In this document: one piece after another, positions 21,252-31,485 of the stretch | Layout: each line of letters opens with the position of its first letter | Position numbering within the stretch: position 1 is the first letter of the stretch | Assembly (NCBI RefSeq): GCF_014905175.1 | Contig: NC_057793.1 | Location: 14,918,869-14,982,868 of the forward strand | From: Aphidius gifuensis | Lineage: Eukaryota > Arthropoda > Insecta > Hymenoptera > Braconidae | DNA length: 64,000 nt | Direction: 5' to 3' | Notes under the pieces: generated by a model | Databases searched by the model: none | What the model was told of the DNA's origin: nothing | Seen by the model: the letters and a program-made list of their open reading frames with translations, nothing else | Made by a program: the position numbers and the translations under genes

Positions 21252-22352
21252 ATTTTTATAAATTTTTGTGAGCTTATCAACCAATCAACCACACCACCTG
21301 CGGAATACGTCACATGTCAATATACCGTGACACAAGATCCAAAGTGGGAGGAGTTTGACGCCTCGTACTCTCCAAAAGGAGATTACCTCGATGCTGTCAG
21401 GTCGCTGAAGCATGCGGAAGCGGACGACATCCAACCAAGCCCAGGGATCAAAGATTTGGTGGTATACCGCAGCAAGGACAGATACGCAGAGACCTTTTAC
21501 TGCGTAAGCTGTTATGACATAGCACGAGATAATACATCAGAAGAAATATATGAAGTAACCCATAACACAACACTATGGGCCAATAACCATGACCAAGTCG
21601 ATATTCACTGTAGACGATGCAAACTATTGATAGCAAAATTCCACCTAGTAAATTGGTGTGCACAATGTGCATACGAAGATAAGGGCTGGGGAATAGACCA
21701 AGGTCTCCTCAAGTCCCTCATGGAAAAACAATTAGAAAAAGAAGCAGAAGAAGACTGGGTAGAAACAGAAGAAGACATAGGCTTGGAAACACTATTCCAA
21801 GACTCAACTGATAAATGCACACAATGCAACGGAGGTCATGATACAAAATATTGTCCTCAAGAATTAACAACCACAAAAGAACAAATAGAATCAGGGAAAA
21901 CCTTCCAATACCTGCGACGGTGTTACCGTCCCGGTTGCCCACTAGACATGGTATCCAACAACTTAGTGATGAAAATTGAGAGAGGGCAAATCAACGTTAA
22001 AGAAGAGCTCAAGGAAGCTGGAGTCCTGTTCTGTCTCAAAGGGGCTCCCTATATCAGCGGAGTCACTATTCATCAAGCAGAGGGAGAAGAACTATTGTGT
22101 ACGACATGTACATACAAAAGTGACCGAATAAAATATCACAACGAATACACCTACATAGATCATCTTCACATGTGGTCGGACGATCCAGAACTACCACTTA
22201 GCTGTGCAAACTGCTCTGAGATATTGTTGGAACAACATGACCCAAATAAATGTGCAGACTGTGTTAGAGAATTCTTAACCTTTAAGGATTTCAAAGAACT
22301 TTACGCCCAAAGAGCTGCCAAGGCTGCAAAAAAGAGCCTGAGCCCAGCCTAA
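21252..22352 (+). CDS. Accessory ORF3: protein with a duplicated three-CXXC zinc domain
   Basis: The frame is open from the candidate acceptor at 21251 to TAA 22350; the strong region begins near 21327. There is no initiating ATG, so it is probably an exon of a spliced transcript. Two copies of one cysteine layout are visible. Copy 1: CVSC, 32 residues, CRRC, 12 residues, CAQC. Copy 2: CTTC, 31 residues, CANC, 12 residues, CADC. Both have Trp at position 22 of the long loop and His at position 8 of the 12-residue loop. Between them lie an acidic/helical segment and a knuckle-like CTQCNGGHDTKYC. The tail is basic (RAAKAAKKSLSPA). The CXXC-x(~30)-CXXC spacing resembles papillomavirus E6 zinc domains, but no homology is claimed. 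The frame is intact although pol and env are broken. Confidence 0.7.
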   Translation: MFINFCELINQSTTPPAEYVTCQYTVTQDPKWEEFDASYSPKGDYLDAVRSLKHAEADDIQPSPGIKDLVVYRSKDRYAETFYCVSCYDIARDNTSEEIYEVTHNTTLWANNHDQVDIHCRRCKLLIAKFHLVNWCAQCAYEDKGWGIDQGLLKSLMEKQLEKEAEEDWVETEEDIGLETLFQDSTDKCTQCNGGHDTKYCPQELTTTKEQIESGKTFQYLRRCYRPGCPLDMVSNNLVMKIERGQINVKEELKEAGVLFCLKGAPYISGVTIHQAEGEELLCTTCTYKSDRIKYHNEYTYIDHLHMWSDDPELPLSCANCSEILLEQHDPNKCADCVREFLTFKDFKELYAQRAAKAAKKSLSPA

Positions 22353-22600
22353 AACTTCAAAACGTTAAACAACTTCAAGAACTTCAAACTTCAAGAACGT
22401 CAAACATTAACCAACCTCAAGAACTTCAAACTTCAAGAACGTTAAACATTAACCAACTTCAAGAACTTCAAATTCAAGAACGTTAAACTTTAAACAACTT
22501 CAAGAACTTCAAACTTCAAGAACGTCAAACATTAACCAACTTCAAGAACTTCAAACGTCGAGAACTTCAACGTCAAGAACTTCAAGAATCTACGAATAGA
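22353..22600 (+). repeat. Tandem CTTCAAGAAC array after ORF3
   Basis: CTTCAAGAACTTCAAACTTC and AAGAACGTYAAACATTAACC alternate about five times with a 42-46-bp period. Each unit consists of 10-bp half-repeats (AACTTCAAGA). Nothing coding. A second, simpler level of repetition lies inside the unit. Confidence 0.85.
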
Positions 22601-22711
22601 TATTAAGAACTTCTGTAATGTAAATTTAAGTTAAAAATAAGTAAAGTAATCACGGAACAGTACGTCTAGCCTTCCGTTTACGTACACTTCGTTCCCTGAA
22701 CGAAAGGTTTT

Positions 22712-22721
22712 ACTGTGGGGG
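22712..22721 (+). promoter_or_regulatory. Polypurine tract
   Basis: ACTGTGGGGG abuts the TG start of the 3' LTR at 22722, the position where plus-strand priming must occur. It is short and interrupted by TGT. The same string occurs at 19007. Confidence 0.65.
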
Positions 22722-24612
22722 TGTAATGTCCGGCGGTGAGCCGCACAAACTTTTTTATTTTTCTTTTCCATTATTATATATTAAATATTCAGGGTACTTT
22801 TTAATACCCCTAGCTCCATCTTACAGATCGTCAAGTTACAATATTTAAGGGAGCTAGAGGTTTTGCACCCCCAACAAACCACTTGAGCCGGCACTATTGC
22901 CAAGCGCATCTACCGCCAATTTTATTTTGGAAAATTAAATATAAATTAATATAATGAGTGATATCGACAGAATCCTAAAAATATAGGGATTCTCTCGGTA
23001 CCACTCATGTCATAATTAGACAAGTAGAAGTAATTTTAATTAAGGTTGGAAAATCTTAAGATTTTCCTCAACCAATAGGAAATAGTCGACAGAAGGAAAG
23101 TGGAATTGGACCAAGGAGGAAAACCGAACATCCCCGAAGGATCCCCACCTACCCTTATGTTCTGAGGGCATCGAGCGAGATTGATCGCTAGATCTCGGTC
23201 ACTCGGTCAGAGTTAGTTCCTTGACCTACACCAGCTCTTCCAGCTCTAACTAGCATAGGCACTTTGCCTCGTCGCATTTTAATTGCTCTAAAAAAACTTA
23301 GAATATTTTCTACGAATCAGCACAACTGTAAGTTATACTTATTCAATATCTTATTGATCATTTTATCAATTTATTGTTTCAATAATATTTAAGTAACATT
23401 TGGTTACTTAAATCAGTAATTTAAATTCATTAAATCGCTTACAAATTTAACTTGAAGTAAATTACGACCGCGTGGTCTAAATTTTCTTACTTGAGTAAAT
23501 TAAATTCAAAGCACGCATTGTGTTGCATTGTCTAATCAAATAAATATTGAATAGAATAAATTACATTTTTGCGATAATAAATAACCAATTATTTATTTCA
23601 AAAAATTAAATATTTAATTATACAAATTTACGACCTCGTGGTCAGCCATTCAATAGTGAATACAATTTATACAGTACAGTGAAAAAGTCTCGTATAATAA
23701 TTTTATTTTAAATTCAAATAAAAGTAACATTTACTGCGATTTTATTGTAAAGTCAGTGCTACGTTTATGTCTACAATTTGACATAATTTAATCGTCGATC
23801 ACATACAACCAACTTGTATAATCACATTGTACTACATCTAAATAAAATATATATATATATATATATATTTTTTTTGTACATCTTACTGGCGATATTGTAA
23901 CCAAGCCAACCTGTCAATTTTGCGAGCGTCTCCGAGGTCAAGCCAAGGTACACGCCGTTACTAGATTGCTAGATTAAATCACCGTCAATCAATGTAAGTA
24001 CCTTCCTTTAAATAAATTTTGTTCAGTGTTTGTTCAGTGAATTTATGTCAAGTGTAAAAATATTAATATTGTAAAAGCCAAGCGTCATCGTAGCGTCAAT
24101 GTAGAGTCAGTGACTTGCTTAATTAATCGACTGGATTGCTTCTCAATCCCGTCGCTTGTCTTTCGGCCGTCATAATTTAATTATTAATCGGGTTATTCGC
24201 AATTTTAATATTTCTCTGTCTCTGACTCCGTCACGACCGCATGGCTTTAGGTTCTCTCTTTTCGACGCGACGCGCGAGTAAAATTTAATTGGGTTACATA
24301 TTTTTATAATTGTTTTTGTATCGCATATTCATGTAATAGCAACAGGGTAATTTACAAATAAATTGTGCTCCGATTTTTACCGAATTTACAAGTGTTATTT
24401 AAAATTATTTCTACCGCATTATTGTGTTATATTTTCGCGTATGTTTCAGGTTCCTTTTTACCTCTCCCTACATTACGCATTTCCGTCTCCCTACCATTCT
24501 TATGCGCCATTGCTGCGCAGGAAAAACAGGGTTAATTAAATTACATATCTAGTTGGATTATTTTACAGGGCAATACTGATTGTCTAATAAATGATCCGGC
24601 TACGATATTTCA
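22722..24612 (+). repeat. 3' LTR
   Basis: This 1891-bp repeat starts TGTAATGTCC and ends GATATTTCA. It matches the 5' LTR and lacks its foldback insertion, so it shows the pre-insertion (TA)n TTTTTTTTGTACATC site near 23840-23880. It holds a block absent from the 5' copy at about 24420-24560. Confidence 0.93.
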
Positions 24613-25617
24613 ATATCGTAATTAACATTATTATTATTATTATTATAAATATTATTATTTATAAAATTATTGTTATTATTATTATTCATACTATAAATAT
24701 ATATAAATGATGATAATTATAACAACAATAATTTCGATAATATTATCAGTTATTTACAATAGTATTGATATTAATAATAATATCTATAATAATAATATTT
24801 TTCATATAAATACTAATTATTATCAATATTTATATATAAATGGTATTGTCAATATTATTATGATTCTTATTATTATTATGAGTATTATATCGATATTACT
24901 ATTTTTATTATTATTGATATCAATATTATTATTAATATGGTTGATAACATTGTTATTATTACTAATATTATATTGATATTATTATTATCGATGATATTTT
25001 CGAAATCATTGTTATTTTATTCATACTATGGTTATATATATATATATATGGTTGTATATATACTTAAGTAAAAAAAAAGGGAAAATGAGCGTAACAACCT
25101 TTGATAAAGGATAAAGCGCGTATGTCGAGAATTTACGCCTTTTTTCCGTTATCAAAATAATTTTTGATAAAAGATGAAGGTCGTATCTCCAATATTATTT
25201 AAAATTTATTTGATGGCAGGATTTTTTAAGATATTAATTGTTTACTGATAATTATGAATAATTTATTATAAATGAAAAAAACGTGGAAATAATTAAAAAC
25301 CTTCATCTTTTATTAAAAATAATTTTGATAATGGAAAAAAAGACATAAGTCCCTGAACATACTACGTTAAAATTAGATGAAATACCCGAAAATTTATGAA
25401 TTTGCATTTACGCACTTTTTCTTTCAATAAAAAAAAAATTCTCAAAAATGGCACTTACGCCCTTCTTCCATATTAATAATAAAATGACGATATCAATAAT
25501 GAAATTTGAAATAATAATATTCGAAATATAAATACTAATAATTTATCATATTTATATTTGATTATTATTGTCAGTATTATTAATATTATTATTATTATTC
25601 AGCGAGATATTCAGCGT

Positions 25618-26866
25618 GACATGCAACTACTCCAAAGTTTTAGTTCCCTAGCTCGTACTCGCAACACGCTAATTTTATTTTTTTATTTTTTTATAAATTG
25701 AAAACAATGTGTATTGATTTAATTTCATAAATTGTTAATTTTTTTTCCAGCGTGGAAGACTTGATGAATTTTATTATGGTCTTTAGAGTTATTGAAACTT
25801 TTAGAAACGATCACAAATTTGATTATTCTAAGAAGAATTGGACTGATGCTGAAAGTTCATGTGAGCAAAAAAACACTGAAACTGAAAGAAATTTACCTAC
25901 GATGGAAAAAACAAGCAGAAAGAAACATGATAACGACAAGGCAGAAAAAAAGAATCAAAACTAAGTAATTATAAGTATAAAGTTTTTTCACAAATATTTT
26001 GTTTAATTACATGTTGGATATATTGCCCGTTAAGGGATTTATATCTGGTAATGAAATATAGGATACGTAATTTAAATAATTAACACAATAATAAATTTTA
26101 TATTTTTTATCGTTTAATTTTAATTTTCATTATTTAAAATTATTATTTAAATTTATATTATTATTTAATTTGTTTATCAGATTAGTTTAAATTTATTTAT
26201 TAACTTGTGAATTTATTTAAGTTGATTTTTTGTAAGAGCAAGTGACAAGAGAGAGTTCCGTAGGCTACGGGATTGCGAATGCAACTGATTAGAAAAAAGG
26301 TCCAGGACGCTAACCAGCTTCTGGGCCTTAGTAATGAAAAATCTAGAAAATTCTAGAAGGCCAAACGACACTTGTATAACCAAGCGTCGCTTGGACCCGA
26401 CAAAACTTCCAAAATGTTTCACAGATAATTTATTTAGTTCCTCGAAAGACTGGGTGGTCTTCGAGGTCAGCGGCCTAATCCTCATTGTCCTCAAACTGCA
26501 ACATTTTTCTAATGGCAAACGTTGTCAGTTTGAGGGATTAGTCGGCATCGGCTCGTGCCGTCAGAGGATTAGACCCGCTGGCTCAATGTGTTGTATGTTT
26601 TACTTTTTATTTTATTTTACATTTTCATTTATTTTTTCTCAAATAAAATTTATCCTTTTCTTTCTCTCTCTCTTCTCGCTTACCTCTCTTTCCGACGAAA
26701 CATTACATGACATAATAAATTCGTCCAAAGTAAATGACGTAAAAAAAATCGCGTCAAAATAAATCGCAAAAAAATAAATCACGACAAAATAAATTGAAAA
26801 AAAATTAGCGTGTTGCGAGTACGCGCGGGGGAAGTGAAACTTCTTTCGAAATAATTGCATGTCACG

Positions 26867-26872
<6 letters not shown>
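25618..26872. mobile_element. Inner inverted-repeat element carrying an exon-like fragment
   Basis: CAGCGTGACATGCAA near 25631 and CTCGCAACACGCTAATTTT near 25665 have inverted partners at 26850-26870 (TTGCATGTCACGCTG) and 26803-26822 (AATTAGCGTGTTGCGAG). The right arm contains the palindromic motif GAAGTGAAACTTC. Both ends lie in (ATT)n/(AAT)n microsatellite. The interior holds the exon-like ORF at 25752 and a region near 26210-26590 with no recognised content. Confidence 0.6.
25752..25964 (+). pseudogene. Terminal exon-like fragment of an unknown gene
   Basis: The open frame follows a convincing 3' splice site (GTTAATTTTTTTTCCAG, AG at 25749-25750). It starts at EDLMNFIMVFRVIETF and ends with a Lys-rich tail (EKKNQN), then TAA. 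Polyadenylation-like AATAAA occurs near 26090. I recognise no domain. Being intron-preceded and enclosed by inverted repeats, it may be a host exon captured by the element, or a relic of the element's own spliced gene. Confidence 0.35.
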
Positions 26873-26906
<34 letters not shown>

Positions 26907-27360
26907 TTAATACTGACATTTTCAAATTTCTCCGACTCTTTTTTCGTTTGAAGTTATAGACAAATTGAAATTTTCCGTGGACATGAATCAATAAATAAAA
27001 AAATTAAACAATATAAATAAATAATTTTTTTAATAATGCTGTTGGCATCGCTAGATTATTAAAAAGCCACTGTCAAATTTTCAAGTTGATTTATTGATTT
27101 TTAAAAAAGTTACCACAAGTTATATATTGAAAAAAAAGTATTTTTTTCAAAAAAAAAAAATTTTGTTTTTAATTTTTAACTCGTTAACTAATAATCATGA
27201 CAAAAAATATGTTGGAAGGAAAGTATGTATTTTTTAATTCTATGAATGATGGTATTTATTTTTTTTGAATTTTTCATGTTTGATTTTTTACCCAGAGCAA
27301 CGTCGTGTTTTCTTGGGCTTCGAGCGCGCGGCCGGTTATTGCATCCGGACCCTCAATTGA
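26873..27360. other. Microsatellite and unassigned sequence
   Basis: An (ATA)n run of about 35 bp (26871-26906) is followed by T- and A-rich sequence. A short GC-richer block at 27295-27355 (CGAGCGCGCGGCCGG) borders the AT-only right arm. No ORF or recognisable feature. Confidence 0.4.
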
Positions 27361-28049
27361 TACCAACGATATTATTACTAATATTATATTGATATTATTG
27401 TTAATATCATAATATTATTGGAGTCATTATTATTTATAATAATATTATTCATATATAACCAATAACCATAGTATAGATAAAATAATAATTTCAAAAATAT
27501 CATCGATAGGAATAATATCAATATAATATTAGTAATAATGGTATCAACCATATTAATAATTATTATTAATAATAACAATAATATTATCGATTTTAATAAT
27601 ATCAGTGATATCAATAATATTAATAATAATATTGACAATAACATTCATATATAAATATTGATAATTATTAGTATTTATTCTCAAAATATTATTATTATAG
27701 ATATTATTATTAATATCAATACTATTTTGAATAATTGATAATATTATCGAAATTATTGTTGTTATAATTATCATCATTTATATATATTTATAGTATAAAT
27801 AATAATAATAACAATAATTTTATAAATAATAATATTAATTACGATATAATATTGATAATATTATCAATATTAATATTTTGAATATGATCGATAATCAGTT
27901 ATACTGTTTAATAATATTTAAATTGAAAAAAGTCGCACACGCATACACACATAGCAGCTGATACTCCGAGTTTATACGCTATATATAGTGCATGTATAAT
28001 GCTTGCCGGCTTCCTTTCTCTCTATGTCATTCTCCTCTCTTTATCCGCT

Positions 28050-28138
28050 TGCGACCGAGCGTATAGCAGAGAGTATAGCAGAGAGTATACGACAGAGTAT
28101 CTACAAGAGAGTATACGAGAGAGTAAATGCGAGCGAAT
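28050..28138 (+). repeat. GAGAGTATA short tandem repeats at the arm tip
   Basis: AGAGAGTATA-type units of 12-16 bp repeat about five times. The same array occurs inverted at 63400-63510 (TATACTCTCTCTGG units), next to the shared block CACACGCATACACACATAGC / GCTATGTGTGTATGCGTG. This ties the two loci to one element family. Confidence 0.85.
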
Positions 28139-28528
28139 AATGTTGTTGAAGTGGTTGGATCGTGAGTTTAGGACTTTTAAATAAATAGACAGGTTGCAAT
28201 TAAGTTTAATATAATGTTTAATTACTAATATGTATGTGTGTATATAATGAATGGTTGAGCATCTTTGCTCAAGAACATGTCTTGCCCGGCAATATAATGC
28301 ATTGATTCATGTTTAATAGCTAGATGTTGGGATTCTGCCTGTACATTCTAAATCCTTTAACTTAAAAGTTGTTGGTAGAATCACAGAAAGTATAAAAATA
28401 AACCATTTAATTTATCTTCACCTTGTATAAATGAATAACTTAATTTTCAAACTATTTCTCGATTAATGATAGTTGGGACATAATTGCATTCTTCAAAACC
28501 ATTCTCCCATGAAATTTCATAATAATCA

Positions 28529-28790
28529 GAGCCGAAAAGTTCGTCTGTAATTCGAGCTTGCCGTAAATACTATAGCAACATGGTGAAATATAGTTAAAAA
28601 AAAAGACGATCTGAATCTTGTACATGGAAAAAATGGCCTCGAAAAATGGCCCTATTTTTTTGGCCTCTTAAAAATGGCCTTTTAAAAAAGGCCTTATGTT
28701 TATGGCCTCTTGAAAATGGACTTATTTTATTGGCCTCTCAAAAATGGCTTTTATGAACGGCAATCTGAAATAACACACCAACTTCCCGGC
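28529..28790. mobile_element. GGCC-rich palindromic MITE, degenerate copy
   Basis: The left end (TAATCAGAGCCG...AGTTCGTCTG) matches the left end of the intact palindrome at 56161. The right end (CAATCTGAAATAACACACC...AACTTCCCGGCT) matches that element's right end. The middle is made of AAAATGGCC and GGCCTCTT units. Confidence 0.75.
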
Positions 28791-28922
28791 TGAACAAAGA
28801 GATTCTTCGAAAAAGCATTGTTAAATGATTAGTGTTCAAATGATGATAAAACAATAAAATAGCCTTATTTTTTTTTTTGGCTTCTTAAGGCGACATAAAA
28901 CGCGATTTTGCCTTATCTCGGG

Positions 28923-29065
28923 TAGAGTGGGTATAAGCAGAGTGACGCCAACAGCGTGTTCAGGTCCGCCATGTCGTGCTTTTTGTATAGAGTTGGTATA
29001 GGCACAGTGACGTCTTTTCTGGGCACCTTTTTGCCTTTGACGTCACTCTGCTTATACCCACTCTA
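28923..29065. mobile_element. 143-bp hAT-like MITE
   Basis: TAGAGTGGGTATAAGCAGAG at the left end is exactly inverted at the right (CTCTGCTTATACCCACTCTA). The 8-bp ATCTCGGG is present on both sides (28915-28922 and 29066-29073). An 8-bp duplication with TA.NG-type termini points to hAT transposase. A degenerate second copy of the terminal motif (TAGAGTTGGTATAGGCACAG) lies inside near 28988. Confidence 0.88.
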
Positions 29066-29379
29066 ATCTCGGGGTGCCGTGCGCTCCATCTATAGGTCTC
29101 CAGTGGCATCACTGGAGCCCTATACTTCGATCGGAAAGACGAGTCTTACCGATCGGTTAAGAGACAACTTAAGATCTAATGAAAGAGCGATCTCTCTCTT
29201 TATTTTTATTGTAAACAAACATTACTGTTTACAATAAATTATCAAAATTACTATCTGTTATTATTAACAACAATATAATAATAAAGCATATGAATTTTGT
29301 TTATATGCGACAAGTGTCTAATAATTAATATTATTAATTAATTAAAATAATTATTAATATTATTATATTAATATATTGA

Positions 29380-29850
29380 ATCATTGATTCTTTTTCGAAT
29401 CCGAAATTTGCAAGACACTAAATTCTGTGTTTTTCACAGTTATTATTGATTACCAATAATTATATTGAGCTATTGATTCTTGTTCGAATCTTATATTTAC
29501 AAGATACTAAATTCTGTGTTTTCCACAGTAATTTTTTCTCAATAATAATTATATTGAGTCATTGATTCATTGATTCTTTTCCGAATCTCAAATATAACAA
29601 CATGTCTAATTCTGTGTTTACCACAGTTATTATTTATCAATAATAATTATATCAATAATTTAATTGAATGATTCTTTTTCGAATCTCAAATACTACGACA
29701 TGCATAATTCTTTGTTTACCACAGTTTTTATTTATCAATAATAATTACATCAATAAGTTAATTGAATGATTCTTTTTCAAATCTCAAATACTACAACATG
29801 CTTAATTCTGTGCTTACCACAGTTATTATTTATCAATAATATAATTATAA
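29380..29850 (+). repeat. Five-copy tandem repeat of about 95 bp with a CTGTG/CACAG hairpin
   Basis: TTGATTCTTTTTCGAATC, then ATTCTGTGTTT.CCACAG, then TTATTATTTATCAATAATAA recur five times (starts near 29386, 29476, 29571, 29666 and 29766). Each unit contains two short inverted repeats, GATTC..GAATC and CTGTG..CACAG, which remain paired in most copies. Confidence 0.85.
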
Positions 29851-29967
29851 AAATAATAATGTCAATCTATCAACTTATTGAAAAAAATTTTTTTTTTTTA
29901 AATTATTTTTTTTTACAAACTCATTATACTTCTAATGAATGATTTGATGTTTTTTCATGTAACTTAC

Positions 29968-30112
29968 TTTCTAATCGTTTGATATGATGTATACATGAAT
30001 TTTCAGTTATATTCTCAATATTATAAGTACAATTATTATAACTAAAATTACCATTAGCTTTTAATATTGATAATTCATCATCCACAACTGTTGATTGAAC
30101 CAAAACAACCAT
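29968..30112 (-). pseudogene. First-exon-like fragment inside the TTAA element
   Basis: On the minus strand ATG 30112 opens 48 codons (MVVLVQSTVVDDELSILK...) ending at a consensus donor (GAAA|GTAAGT, 29968/29967). The frame stays open 14 codons into the intron. Promoter-like motifs lie about 600 bp upstream. No domain is recognised. It looks like a captured 5' gene end or the element's own decayed first exon. Confidence 0.35.
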
Positions 30113-30682
30113 GATATATTTAAAATAATGATGTTAAAACTCAATATTTATGTCCAACTGAACCAATCACCAACTAATCCATCCAATACCTTTTGTTCAA
30201 ATGGATAAATGAATATTTTGTTATAAATTGTCATAATAAATATGTTTTCCAAATTGATCAATACAATCTGACAACTTATATTTTTCCACAACATAACCTA
30301 TAACATATCAATTATTTTTTGTTAATTTTTTGTATTAACTGATGACATTACTGATCCATTTATACTATTATTTAACTTATCTATTTATGTAATTCATTCG
30401 ATTTATTAATATTTTAATGTTGTATATATGCTGTTGTTGATGTACTGATAATTGAATAACAACATCTTGACACCAAATACAATGACACAATAATAATGAC
30501 ACTTCACATTGATTTGATTGTTCCATCAGGTTGATGTTTTAAATATATACTCCAATGACGCTTTTATTATTGATTAGTTTTTAATTTATATCAAATAAAT
30601 ATTGCTTTTATTGTTTTATTATATTGGAGAAGTATGAGCATGTATCTCTGCTTGGTGCAGCGTTGTGTGGTTGTGTCAGTTG

Positions 30683-30744
30683 GACGGCCATCTTGACAGG
30701 TTAAAAAGAGACAATAAGCACAATTACCCAATCACGCATGCGCG
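30683..30744 (-). promoter_or_regulatory. CCAAT / NRF1-like / YY1-like promoter cluster
   Basis: Read on the minus strand: CGCGCATGCGTGATTGGG (NRF1-like GCGCATGCG next to an ATTGG CCAAT box, 30727-30744), and 40 bp further GTCAAGATGGCCGTCC (YY1-like AAGATGGC, 30683-30697). These motifs cluster in housekeeping promoters. They point in the same direction as the first-exon-like ORF at 30112. Confidence 0.4.
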
Positions 30745-31017
30745 AAAAAAATAAAACTCATTGTGGTAATTTCTTATTTTTATTCAACTCTTTTTTTTTA
30801 TAATTCGAAAATTTTTTTAAACGTCATTTAAAAAAAAACTCAACAATTGACACAAGTTTTCCTGTAAAGTCTGTCTGTCCTGTATACTTTCCTATACAAA
30901 AAAATTCTATATTAATTTTTTTTATATAAAATAAATGGGCTTTGCCGGTAAAAAAGGGTAACTTGTGTTGACAATCTTTTAATTATAATTATTAAAAAGT
31001 TTTTGAATTTCAAAAAA

Positions 31018-31290
31018 AAAAGAGTTGAGTGCAGTAGATAATACTAAAATACACCTGCAGCTAAATTTTCAGAATTATTTGACTCGTAGTTTTTGAAAAA
31101 AGTTGTTTCGAAATTTTTTTCAAAATTATCGACTTGAAAAAAAATTTTGGAGATTAATAAAAAAAAGAGTTGAGTGCAGTAGATAATACTGAAATACACT
31201 TATAGCTAAATTTTCAGAATTGTTTGACACGTAGTTTTTGAAAGAAGTTGTTTCGAAAATTTTCAAGGTGGTAAGGCAGAATCGGATTTC
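31018..31290 (+). repeat. Direct duplication of about 145 bp
   Basis: AGAGTTGAGTGCAGTAGATA begins at 31021 and again near 31167. Both are followed by ATACTRAAATACAC, AGCTAAATTTTCAGAATT and CGTAGTTTTTGAAA. It sits next to the right end of the TTAA element. Confidence 0.9.
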
Positions 31291-31302
31291 ATGTCGCCTT
31301 AA

Positions 31303-31485
31303 AAATAACCTTTTTTTTGGCTTTCTAAAAATAACCTTTTTTTCGGCCTTTTAAAAATAGCACCTAAAAATGGCCTTATCTATTTGACCTCTTATAAATG
31401 GCCTTTTGAAAAGGCCTAATTTTTTTGGCCTCTTAAAAATGGCCATTGAAAATGGCTTTTTTTATGTTTTCGGCCTGCAGAAATT
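31303..31485. repeat. GGCC repeat resuming after the TTAA insertion
   Basis: Units of TTTTTGGCCTCTTAAAAATGGCC type continue those before 28885. The element boundary on this side is not clear. After 31485 nothing recognisable is seen until the (TA)n run. Confidence 0.6.

Larger units (their letters stand above)
13..24612 (+). mobile_element. Giant Ty3/gypsy-type LTR retroelement with env-like and accessory ORFs
   Basis: Two long terminal repeats bound this element: TGTAATGTCC begins at 13 and 22722, and GATATTTCA ends at 3850 and 24612. The flanks carry the same 4 bp (ATAT at 9-12 and 24613-24616), as expected for gypsy-type integration. In order it holds the 5' LTR, primer-binding site, 7-kb repetitive leader, gag-protease, RT-RNase H-integrase, a virus-type glycoprotein ORF, cysteine-rich ORFs, a short G-rich tract and the 3' LTR. 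RNase H preceding integrase, together with the RT motif YLDD, places it in Ty3/gypsy. At 24.6 kb (about 22.6 kb without the insertion in its 5' LTR) it is far above the usual 5-12 kb. Pol and env are broken, so this copy is not autonomous. Confidence 0.93.
24613..28138. mobile_element. Foldback-like element with kilobase inverted arms (left arm split by the LTR element)
   Basis: The left arm (1-12 and on from 24613 to about 25045) is the inverted complement of 27430-27860. Shared AT-only blocks include ATGATGATAATTATAACAAC (24706; complement near 27775) and TCGATGATATTTTTGAAATT. The right arm continues outward to about 28138 through short GAGAGTATA tandem repeats. A third arm copy with the same outer end is at 63386-64000, so the left arm probably continues left of this window. 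Long arms ending in short tandem repeats resemble Drosophila FB elements, but no family is recognised. Confidence 0.7.
28889..31298. mobile_element. 2.4-kb TTAA-flanked element
   Basis: TTAA at 28885-28888 and 31299-31302 flank inverted ends: GGCGACATAAAACGCGATTT on the left and, read inverted, GGCGACATGAAATCCGATTC on the right, both continuing as TGCCTTA. TTAA duplications are typical of piggyBac and Kolobok transposons. No transposase is present. It split a GGCC repeat, whose other part resumes at 31303. Its cargo is a nested hAT-like MITE, a five-copy tandem array, a promoter/first-exon-like fragment on the minus strand and a duplicated 145-bp block. Confidence 0.82.

Noticed and set aside
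24707..24976. 89-codon Ile/Asn-rich ORF (and similar at 27384-27777, 63729-63923)
   Set aside because: Open only because the arm is nearly pure A/T in ATT/AAT steps; composition artefact repeated in every arm copy.
26334..26762. 142-codon plus-strand ORF and its 101-codon antisense partner at 26213-26518
   Set aside because: No domain, overlapping open frames on both strands, ends in low-complexity sequence; no support for a gene.
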